From Sipunculus nudus (lineage: Eukaryota > Annelida > Sipuncula > Golfingiida > Sipunculidae), in assembly GCA_026874595.1 (NCBI GenBank), contig CM049315.1:74600401-74664400 (forward strand): a DNA stretch of 64,000 nt. The letters run 5' to 3'. A program made the position numbers and the translations under genes. The notes under the pieces are model-generated. The model saw only the letters and a program-made list of their open reading frames with translations. It made no database searches and had not been told where the DNA came from. The number at the start of each line of letters is the position of its first letter. Position 1 is the stretch's first letter. Positions 11,801 through 23,800 of this stretch are shown piece by piece.

Positions 11801-14800
11801 CACATTGTTTTAGACATGCTGCAGAACTGAACGCCGGTTTAGGTCAGAGTCCAACTCAACAAGCCGTGGTACAGTCATTCCTGAAAAACTATGACAAGGT
11901 CAGTTCAATATTTATAAATTATTTTCAGTAATTTTGAGAAAAAACAATTTAATGGCAGGTTAAATGCCATAATTTAGATATTACATACTGAATCTTCTGA
12001 AACAAAATAATTGTAAAGCTGAAATGATATTTTTGGATTTTTCTTACCTTTAATTTACTAAAACTATATAAACAGTAACAGTAAAGCAATATGTAAGTAT
12101 TTGTTGCTGATATCAAATTAAAATTAAGGACATGGAAAACTTATTAAGCTGCTTGCGCTTCATGATATAGTTACACCATGTATATTGTTAACAATATATG
12201 GTTGTTGACTTCTCCTTCAACACTATAAGTTTCACTATAATTGTTTGAAGCAAGGTTTTCATCTATACCAGTTCTGGTGTTCAAATACTTACCCAATGCA
12301 CCAGGAGTTGTGTGTTCAAACCTGACTTTAACAGGTGTCTTCCCATGCCTGACTTTCACTCAGGGACTTAATATTTTTTCGAAGATATCAGGGAGCTCTT
12401 CTTCCTGGTATGAGGCTGGCACCAGCCTTATTGGGTCGTGGTTGGAAACATTATCCCTGAATGTTGATGTATGCTGTCATCTCCTGGAAGGTATGGGTAC
12501 CAGGGGCAATAATGGTTTTTTTGTCAAATTGCTACACTAAAATTCTCTATATAACACCCATGAAAATCTTAAAGTGCTCTTTTACAATGGAAAGTTTCAA
12601 CAGTGGTCTTATATAAACCTTTTTGCTTTTGAATCTTTCATTATTACAAGACATGTAAGGCAAGAATAATTCTGGATTTATTATATGCTGTAAAGCAAAA
12701 ATCTTCCTCTCCATTCAGTCATTTGGAAGCCATAAATTTGAGTGGCTCCTGACAGGAAGGTGCCTGCAATAAAAAAAAAAACAATTTATGGTGTAAGATT
12801 GTGTAGAAAGCAATAGAAAATGGAGGTTGGTACCTCCTAATATAAATATTAAAAGAATTATTTGTGCAAAATAATAATCTACAGTGTATTGTCCTTATTA
12901 ATAAAATTTTACAATTAGCTCTTCCTTCATGTCTGTAGTTGTATATACCTGTTATGACCTACATGACCATGGGTGTACTACACAGGCAATAGAAGCCCTG
13001 GAGTCAGCCAGTAGTTGTATATACCTGTTATGACGTACATGACCATGCGTGTACTACACAGGCAATAGAAGCCCTGGAGTCAGCCTGTAGTTGTATATAC
13101 CTGTTATAATCTTCATGCCATGATGTACTACACAGGCAATAGAAGCCCTGGAGTCAGCCTGTAGTTGTATATACCTGCTATAATCTTCATGCCATGATGT
13201 ACTACACAGGCAATAGAAGCCCTGGAGTCAGCCTGTAGTTGTATATACCTGCTATAATCTTCATGCCATGATGTACTACACAGGCAATAGAAGCCCTGGA
13301 GTCAGCTACCAAGGTCCAGCCCCAGGATTCCAGTCTGTGGATTCTGCTTGGCAAGACGAGGATGAAGGCCAAACAGTGGAAGGAGTCATCTCAAGCCTTT
13401 GAACAAGCATTGCAGATTCTGGTAGGCTGTGTTTATCCAGAGGTCTTAATACCACTATTATTTTAGGATAAGGGCATGGTCCAAAAAGAATGTTATTCCA
13501 CTTTAAACTTTGCTGATACATGTCCCCTTGCCACCAAACTCTCGGCAGACGGTTTTTCATGTGAATGCCGCTCTCTGAGTACTTTTGTCTCACCTCCTTG
13601 CACCCTTATCAAAGCCTGACAGATTATTTTTTTTATCAGTTTCTTGAAACCACTCATTGGGGTTGCTATTTCGCGTACACACTAAAAGATGGACATCACA
13701 GTTCACATGTATAAATTATGGATATACTGCCAGTAATAACAGTTAAGTCTTCTTGTATAGTTTGTTCATCCTTGTTCAACAGGCCACAAAACTATCCTTT
13801 AAAAAAAGTATTCACTCAAATGAAAGGAATACTCGTAACAACACTGTACTTTTTACAAAACAGAAACCTTTTTATGGAGAGAAAGAGAAGCACGGCTGGC
13901 CGGCGGAGACGGCTGAGGTCCACTTCCTGATTGGTCAGTGTCAGACGGAGCTCAGGAACTACTTGGCCGCGTTTGATGCCTTCAACAACACCATCAAAGC
14001 TGATAACAAGTTTGCTGAGGTGGGACATTGTTATCATTGGGTTCTAACAGCAGATATACGAGTATCCAGAATGTTTTAATGTTACCTTCAGAAAAATCAG
14101 GTTCTAGTCTTTGACACTGTTTTTTCTATAGAGTTAATCTGCTGTCGTTGCAAAGGTAGTGTTCCAAATATGCGTACGCAGCACATGTGCATTAAGTATG
14201 TGTTTGCAACTAGGAATCAAATGGATAATATTCTCTTAAGGTTCCATTTATATGTATGCTGTACGTATGGGTATGCAGCATGCTTCGATCGCTCACTGTA
14301 GCAATTGAAAATGCAAACTGTTTCACATGGTAATTGATGAGGGAATTCCACACTTTATGTCAGTGATAGGTTATTCCTCTCTCAGATAATCTCTCTATTC
14401 TTGTGGTGCTTTGCCATATCCTTAATTTTGTATCATATGTACTGCATACACATACTTATTAATGGAATCACAGCTGTCAGTTTTCCAGCTGCCTATGCAT
14501 TTGCACCTTGTATGCATATACTGCATACACATACAGGGAATGATAGCTTAACTGTCAGATATGTTTCTTGATGTGTGTAATCTCCAGTATGTGATACATG
14601 TATGACACTGCTTTTAGATACTTGAATGTTTTATTTGCTGGAAAATAATAACATTCAGACTATGATGATTTTAGATAACAACAGATAATAGGTAAATTCA
14701 GACCATATGTTGGCACCAGTCCGGTAAGATCATTGAAAAGCCCACAATCAGAAATGAAGGGTATGTCCCAGGGTTTAATGACTATTACACAAGTAGACAT

Positions 14801-17800
14801 ATTTTTAGCAGTAGTATCTAGTGGTATACCAATTAATTAATTATATCAATAATTGGTTGTTTTCCTTCATATTGGATTAAATCAGTGGCATTTTTGCTCA
14901 CAAAGGATAAGTATGCACACCCAAAGAAGTCCTATTATTCAGATAAAGTATTCTTATTTTGTCAGAGATATAAGAAAGATGAGGCACAAAACGGTGAACA
15001 GCATTCGAAATTTAACCTTGTGCATTGAATAAATGTCAAGAACTCCACCATAACCTTGACCTTATATGTTTATTATGTGAACAAACACACACACAATGGG
15101 GGATAAACACATACCCTTCTGGTGGAGGCAACTAATATAATTTTGATTACAGGCATACTACCAGCGAGGCCTAGCTCGAATGAGACTCAAACAGTCTAAG
15201 GGGGTTCAGGATTTCAACCGAGCACTTGCATTGGATCCCAAGATATTCCAGGTAAACTGTTCTTATTATGGAATCCTACATTTTGTTCAAATCAACAATT
15301 TGAGTACATTCCAGTTTCTGTAATTTTGTTGTTTTTAGCTCAGCTGACTCTCAGTCATGCTGAGCTATAGCGATCACTCTTTGTCCGTCGTCCGTCTGTC
15401 CGTCTGTCCGTCTGTCCGTCTGTCTGTCTGTTAACCTGGCACAAATCGTAACCGCTGGACTTAGAATCTTGTAACTTTACATTCTGAGAGGTCAATGAAA
15501 AATCTCCTTGAAAACGAGAAATTAGGTTTCTGTTACCCATATCCTTCGAGCTATTTGGCCCCAAAGTACCCCCCAGAATAGTAAAAAATTTCATACAAAA
15601 ACTTTAATATCTCATTAACTACATCACTGATGGTTATGATTTTTGGCATACATATTTATCATGAGATGTTCCATCAGTTCCTGCAGACTGGTGGCGCCAC
15701 CTGTATTTTTAGATTTTTTACAAATTTTTTTCTCTATTTTTGAGACCTTTAAAAATGTGAACAACTGTTAACACAGCACAAATCGTTAAGACTGGACCTA
15801 GAAACTTCATTCTTGACACAGTGAGTGACCTATAAAAAGTCTCCATGGAAACCAGAAATTAGGTCTCTGTTACCCAAATCCTTTGAGCTATGGGGCCCCA
15901 AAGTACCCCCCAGAATAGTCAAAAACTTCATACAAAAACTTCAATATCTCATTAACTACATCACTGATGGTCATGATTTTTGGCATACATATTTATCATG
16001 GGATGTTTCATCAGTTTCTGCAGACTGGTGGCGCCACCTGTATTTTTCGATTCTTTACGAATTGTTTTCTCTGTTTTTGAGGTCTTTAAAAATGTTGACA
16101 TCTGTTAACAGGGCACAAATCGTTAAGACTGGACCTAGAATCTTCATTCTTGACACAGTGAGAGACCTATGAAAAGTCTCCATGGAAACCTGAAATAAGG
16201 TCTCTTTTACCCATATCATTTGAGCTGTGGGGCTCCCAATTACCCCCCAGAATAATGGAAAATTTGATTAAAAAAAATGCAACATCTCAATAACTACAAT
16301 ACAGATGGTCATGATTTTTGGCATACATATTGATCAAGAGGTGTTCCATCATTTCCTGCAGACTGGTGGTGCCTCCTGTATTTTTTCAAATTTTTACAAT
16401 TTTTTTTTCCCTATTTATGAGACCTTTAAGGATGTAGTTATCTGTCAACAGGGTACAAATTGTAATGACTTGACCTAGAATCTTTATTCTTGACACACAG
16501 GGAGACCCATGAAAAGTCTCCATGGACACCTGAAATTAGGTCTCTGTTACCCATATCATTTGAGCTATGGCACTCTAAAGTACAGCTCGGAATAATGGAA
16601 CATTTGATACAAAAGCTGAAGTATCTGAACAACTAATGCAGAGATCACCATAATTGTTTGCATGGATATTGATCATTGAGTGTTTCATCAGTTTTTAGCT
16701 CAGCTGACTTTCAGTCATGCTGAGCTATAGCGATCACTCTTTGTCCGTCGTCCGTCTGTCCGTCTGTCCGTTAACTAGGCACAAATCGTAACCGCTGGAC
16801 CTAGAATCTCGTAACTGGACATTCTGAGAGGTCGATAAAAAATCTCCTTGGAAACCAGAAATTAGGTCTCTGTTACCCATATCCTTCGAGCTATGGGGCC
16901 CCAAAGTATCCCCCAGAATAGTCAAAAATTTCATACAAAAACTTCAATATCTCATTAACTACATCACTGATGGTCATGATTTTTGGCATACATATTGATC
17001 ATGAGATGTTTCATCAGTTTCTGCAGACTGGTGGCGCCACCTGTATTTTTCGATTTTTTACGAATAGTTTTCTCTAATTTTGAGACCTTAAAAAATGTGA
17101 ACATCTGTTAACAGGGCACAAATCGTAACGACTGGACCTAGAATCTTCATTCTTGACACACAGGGAGACCTATGAAAAGTCTCCATGGAAACCTGAAATT
17201 AGGTCTCTGTTACCCATATCCTATGAGCTATGGGGCCCCAAAGTACCCCCAAGAATAGTCAAAAATTTCATACAAAAACTTAAATATCTCATTAACTACA
17301 TCACTGATGGTCATGATTTTTGGCATACATATTGATCATGAGATGTTTCAACAGTTTCTGCAGACTGGTGGCGCCACCTGTATTTTTCGATTTTTTATGA
17401 ATAGTTTTCTCTATTTTTTAGACCTTTAAGAATGTGAACATCTGTTAACAGGGCACAAATCGTATAGACTGGACCTAGAATCTTCATTTATTACACAGTG
17501 AGAGACCTATAAAAAGTCTCCATGGAAACCAGAAATTAGGTCTCTGTTACCCATATCCTTTGAGCTATGGATCCCCAAAGTACCCCCCCCCCCCCCAGAA
17601 TAGCAAAAAAATTTCATATAAAAACTTCAGTATCTCATTAACTACATCACTGCCGGTCATGATTTTTGGCATACATTTTAATTATGAGATGGTCCATCAG
17701 TTCCTGCAGACTTGTGGCGCCACCTGTATTTTTCGATTTTTTACGAATTTTTTTCTCTATTTTTGAGACCTTGAAAAATGTGAACATCTGTTAACAGGGC

Positions 17801-20800
17801 ACAAATCGTAACGACTGGACCTAGAATCTTCATTCTTGACACACAGGGAGACCTATGAAAAATCTCCATGGAAACCTGAAATTAGGTCTCTGTTACCCGT
17901 ATCCTATGAGCTATGGGGCCCCAAAGTACCCCCCAGAATAGTCAAAAATTTCATACAAACTTCAATATCTCATTAACTACATCACTGATGGTCATGATTT
18001 TTGGCATACATATTGATCATGAGTTGTTTCAACAGTTTCTGCAGACTGGTGGCACCACCTATATTTTTCGATTTTTTACAAATAGTTTTCTCAATTTTTT
18101 AGACCTTTAAGAATGTGAACATCTGTTAACAGGGCACAAATCGAATAGACTGGACCTAGAATCTTCATTCTTTACACAGTGAGAGACCTATAAAAAGTCT
18201 CCATGGAAACCAGAAATTAGGTCTCTGTTACCCATATCCTTTGAGCTATGGGGCCCCAAAGTACCCCCCCCCCTAGAATAGCATAAAAATTTCATACTAA
18301 AACTTCAATATCTCATTAACTACATCACTGATGGTCATGATTTTTGGCATACATATTGATCATGAGATGTTTCATCAGTTTCTGCAGACTGGTGGCGCCA
18401 CCTGTATTTTTCAATTTTTACGAATTGTTTTCTCTATTTTTGAGACCTTTAAAAATGTGAACATATGTCAACAGGGCACAAATCGTTAAGACTGGACCTA
18501 GAATCTTCATTCTTGACACATTGAGAGACCTATTATAAGTGTCCATGGAAACCTGAAATAAGGTCTCTGTTTCCCATATCCTTTGAGCTGTGGGGCTCTT
18601 AATTACCCCCCCCCCTGAATAATGGAAATTTTCATACAAAAACTTCAGTATCTCATTAACAACAACACTGATGGTCATGATTTTTTACATACATATTGAT
18701 CAAGAGGTGTTCCATCAGTTCCTGCAGACTGGTGGCACCGTCTGTATTTTTTCAAATTTTTACAATTTTTTTTTCTCTATTTTGGAGACCTTTAAGGATG
18801 TAGTTATCTGTCAAAATGGTACAAATCGTAATGACTGGACCTAGAATCTCCATTCTTGACACACATGGAAACCCATGAAAAGTCTCCATGGAAACCTGAA
18901 ATTAGGTCTCTGTAACCCATATCCTTTGAGCTATGGCACTCCAAAGTAAAGCTTTAGAATAATGGAAAATTTGATACAAAACAAGTATCTGAACAACTAA
19001 TGCAGAGATCACCATAATTGTATGCATGGATATTGATCATGGAGTGTTTCATCAGTTTCTGCAGACTGGTGGCACCACCTGTATTTGTTCAGCTTTTTTT
19101 ATGATTTTTTTCTCTATTTTTGAGTCCTCTAAAGATATGAACATATGTAAACAGGGCCCAAATCATAACAACTTGACCTAGAATCTTCATTCTTGACAAA
19201 CAGGGAGATCCATGAAAAGCCTCCATGGAAACCTGAAATTAGGTCTCTGTTACCCATATCCTTTAAGCTGTATGGCTTCAAAATACCCCCCTTAATAATG
19301 AAAAATTTGATACAAAAACTGCAGTATCTCAATAACTACAACACTGATGGTCATGATTTTTGGCATACATATTGATCATGAGGTGTTCCATCAGTTTCTG
19401 CAGACTGGGTGAGCCACCTCTATTTTTTTTTTCAAATTTTTACGAATTTTTTTCTCTATTTTTGAGACCTTTAAAGAATAGGTTATCTGTCAATAGGGTA
19501 CAAATCGTAACAACTGGACCTAGAATCTTCATTCTTGTCATGCAAGGAGGCCCATGAAAAGTTTCTGTGGCAACCTGAAATTAGGTCTCTGTTTCCCATA
19601 TCCTTCAAGCTATAGGACTCAAGCTATAAGTATCCCTCAGAATAATGGACAATTTGATACAAATGCTGAAGTATCTGAACAACTAATCCAGAGACCACCA
19701 TGCTTTGACCATTAAGTGTTTTTATTAGTTTCTGCAGACTGGTGGAGCCACCTGTATTTTTTTTTTTCTCTATTTTTTAGATATATTAATACAGACACAA
19801 TCTCAGCCTGTTGGTTAATCTGTTTGATGCTTCAGTTGAATGGGTATATACTACCATTCAGATGATAAAATTTCCTTTTTGCGAATCTCTTCACATTCAG
19901 CTGAGCGTCATGACCCATGGGTCACTTGTTTTTACTTGCAGTTTATAAATTTTTTTTTTGTATAAGGGGTCTCATGTGCTTAATCATATTATATATATAA
20001 TCAACTGCCTTCTGTGGTCTAGGGGTAGAGCGTAGGACTCGAATCCAGGAGGTTGTGAGTTCAAATCTCAGCCAAGGAGTGGGGAGATTTTCAGGGTCAG
20101 CCCCCACCCATGGTTAGTGCTCTGCAGGTTTAATGGGAAGGCAGTGCCCCACAGCTGTGCATCACTCACAAAGAGTGCATCTTAGGGATATTCCTTGGTG
20201 TCATCATCCTGCAATGGGGTGATTACATACCCAGGACCTACATGTGCGGTAGACACCAAGCCTGGTTGACACCAGGATATAAATAATAATTGACAGGAAG
20301 CTAGTGCTACCGCCCTGTCATGTAGTCCCAAACTGAAATGGAACTCTGCAGATGAACATACTTTGGTTAAGAAAAAGAAAAGTCAGCAATAAAAATGGAG
20401 GTGTTTATAGAGCCCCGTTTTTTCTGTTTTAACGGAAAAACGGACGGAAAAACAGAATTAGGGTTCGAAAACGGAATGAGGGTTCAAAAACAGAATTATA
20501 TTAAATGCACGGAATATGGCAGAAAGTCGGATTCAGAGCAGATTTAAACTGCAAATTAAGAAATTTTCAGCCAATATTTTGTTTTATAAAATCTTTCAAA
20601 CTGCGCCAGCCATCTTCATAACGAAGAAGATCTGCCAGTTTCGGCTCACTACCATTAGAGTAAGCACCAAGATTTGATGTTACGATTATTAATGAAAATG
20701 CTGAAAGGCTGATACCACCATTATGTGACATACAATGATGCAGTTTCGCCGTGCGGTGGTAATCAGCCAAATCAAATCAGAATTATTCCAAATTCACTTC

Positions 20801-23800
20801 TTTGGTCCTTTAAGAAACATTTGACAAAGATTAAAAGACGTGATTGGTGACCAACGATGTGATTTATTTTGGGGTGTAGGAGTTCCAGGTGTGGTCTCAC
20901 ATAACCATATTAAAGAAGCAAACAGATCAAAATCTTCTAGCAGGAAAGCCCGATCTTACCACATGTCATATCGTCTCTGAGGCAAAATAGCTTTGAAAAT
21001 AATATTATCATACTTGTTTCAAATGATTGAAATGATCGACTGTAAAACGCAGACAGAACAGGTCCTTACTGATTTGTTTATAAATGAAGACCAACTGTCT
21101 TGCAAATTCAGTGAACACACACGCTGGATTACTTACGTGTGGGCCTGACAAAGAACCATTTATGCCAAGGACGAAGTATAATTTTAAATATACATAAGTA
21201 ACTATGGCATCAATGATAGCAGTATTTAAATTAAAATCAGCTCATTGAACACAAAATCCATTCAATCATCCTGATTTTTTAAGATTTAACTCTTAAAAGT
21301 ATGTAGCAATTATATTACATAAAATGTAAAGATACAACAGAAAATTCCGGAATTTCGATTTTATTAAAACGGAAAATAAATATTTATAAAACGGAAAAAA
21401 CGGGCTCTACGTTTACATTCATAAAAAAAATATAATGTGTATAATCCAATAGGTTGAAGCTCATCTAATACTGGCTTAAACCTCCATTTTCTGCTGGCTT
21501 GCATTTAGTAGAAAACACAACAACATTTGTTAAACCAACATTAATATTCCAGAATGAGCTGTATGTGGTGAAATCTGTTGATTACTATGATTTCAGGTGT
21601 ACCTGAGTCGGGCTGCGTATTACGGTTTGAAGGGTCACTACACAAAGGCTATTCTGAACTGTAACGAGGCCATCAAACTTCAGCCAACTAGTGTACGAGC
21701 ATTCTTGTACAGGTAAGGTTCAGCTTGCTGTGTACGAGTGTTTTTGTACAGGTAAGAATCAGCTTGCTGTGTACGGACGTTCATGTACAGGTAGTTAAGG
21801 TTCAGCTCCTTGTGTATGGGTGTTCTTGTACAGGTAAGGTTCAGCTCACTGGGGAGTCCTGTTGCTGCAGAATTCCTCTTCTAAATATAAAATATTATGT
21901 AAATTTTGCAATTACCTCACAATTATTCATATAGGGCTTAAAGCCAGCTATTCACCTACCTTTTCTGTGGAAATTAAGTGATTTCTGGCTGACTCTTCAT
22001 AATATTAATGAACTCTAGGTAATTCCTGTTAAGAAACGTTCTTAATAACTCTGGTATGGATGTATGAGCTTGCTTATCTACAAGTTGATAGTAAACACAT
22101 AAATGTTGATAAATGGAAAAACATGTAACCGAAGTTTTTTGGTTGCATAATTGCAAAGTTGAACATCAGATTATGGAATAGGCCCCTTTAAATTTACATG
22201 TTAATCAGTAACATAAGTTATTTGCTGCACACTGTTTTGACAAGTTGACCATGCTGAAAGAAACAAAGTTCACAGCACACTGAAATAGACAAAATGACAG
22301 CTGCACACTGAAATAAACAAATTGATGGGACACTGAAATAGACAAGTTAGCAGCACATTGAAAAAGACAAAATGACAGCTGCACACTGAAATAGACAAAA
22401 TGACAGCTGCACACTGAAATAAATAGACTGATAGCACACTGAAATAGACAATGTGGGAACACCCTGAAATGTACAGCTTGGCAACATACTTAAATAGATG
22501 GGTTTACCTCGCCACACTGAAACGGACAAATTGACAACACCCAGTTGAAATAGATAAGTTGACAGCAGACTGAGATAGACAAATTGACAGCACACAACTG
22601 AGATAGACAAGTTGGAACATATTGAAATAAACGAGATGGGAGCATACTGAAGTAGAAAGTTTTTAGATTATTTGTAAGACATGGCCATAAGTAAAGCATA
22701 TTATTGCAAAATTATTCTTGTAACATTGCTTGAACAAGTCATACTTAGTCATATTATGTATATTATACAAGTCATATTTAGTAAGCATTTCTTGGGGAAA
22801 ATACTATTATAATTTTTAGAAAACCCCAGAATTGTCTTCATGATTTGTTTGATAATTATCCAGACACACCTGTTCAGGAGACCTTTGTCTTGTCACTAGA
22901 TGTCACTAGCATCCATTTCACTGACTGCACAGTATTCCACCTTGTATTATAAACATATCATGTGTATTTGATTGACAGGGGAGCATTGAAGTACCACATT
23001 CAGGCGTACACGCTAGCCATTAAGGACCTGACCCAGGCGGCCATGATTGATAACGAGTGTGCCCAAGCGTACTTCAACAGAGCAGTGTGTTACCAAGACA
23101 ACAAACAACATGATAAAGTGAGATACTTGTTCATTCATAAACTTTATTTATTTAACATGGATATACAACTAGTTATAATATTAATTACTAATACAGGGCA
23201 CTCTTCATGGCTTTAGTGAAAGCGTTTGGCAGTTTTTGCAGGTGGAAGAAACCAGAGGACCCAGAGAATACCAGTGACATTGGATGAGTCACTGCAACCA
23301 CTCTCATGGCCATGTTTGGGGGTTTTAATATTTTGATGAATATGATTAATTTTAATCTGCCCATTGAAAAAAGGGGAAGGGTTAAAGTTAATGGTATTTA
23401 TTCTTTTATCTGAGTATTTCTTATCACTGGAACAGCTGAAATCATCAACAGGGATAACTAGAGGTATGCCCAGCGATCCCTGTAATCCCTGGATCATTCC
23501 ATATGAATACTGTAGCTTATATGCTGCCCACGTAATTATGCTATTATTGGCAAACTGTATAGGGAATAAATACAAGGCATTTAATTGTCATATGAAAAGA
23601 TAAATCTGTTGGTAAGTACAGTGAAATCCCACTAACATGGCCACCTGCAGGATCAGCCAAAATGGTTGTGATAGTGGGGTTGTCGTGGTGGGGGGGGGGG
23701 GGGGGGATGGCCATGTTAGTGGGGTGGCTATGTTAGTGGGGTGATCATGTTAGTGTGGTGGTCATGTTAGTGGGGTGGTCATTTTAGTGGGGTGACCATG

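Larger units (their letters stand above)
7279..11813 (+). other. TTC6-like intron 2
   Basis: A 4.5-kb intron with repeat family A (7555-7855), a ~33-bp tandem region (8262-8560), two C homopolymers near 8606 and 8790, a two-copy block (9060-9180), a block duplicated at 12458, repeat family B (10500) and a SINE. No exon was found. Confidence 0.65.
15252..21596 (+). other. TTC6-like intron 6
   Basis: Largest intron in the window. It is almost wholly repeats: the 339-bp-unit element (15336-19935), a SINE (20009-20405) and a hAT-like element (20409-21408). About 190 bp of unique sequence precede exon 7. Confidence 0.75.

Noticed and set aside
15355-19557. Many frames of 60-115 codons on both strands
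   Set aside because: They recur in each 339-bp repeat unit and change with small indels, so they are by-products of the repeat.
22205-22699. Minus-strand Ser/Phe/Cys-rich frames
   Set aside because: Translations of the 27-bp minisatellite.
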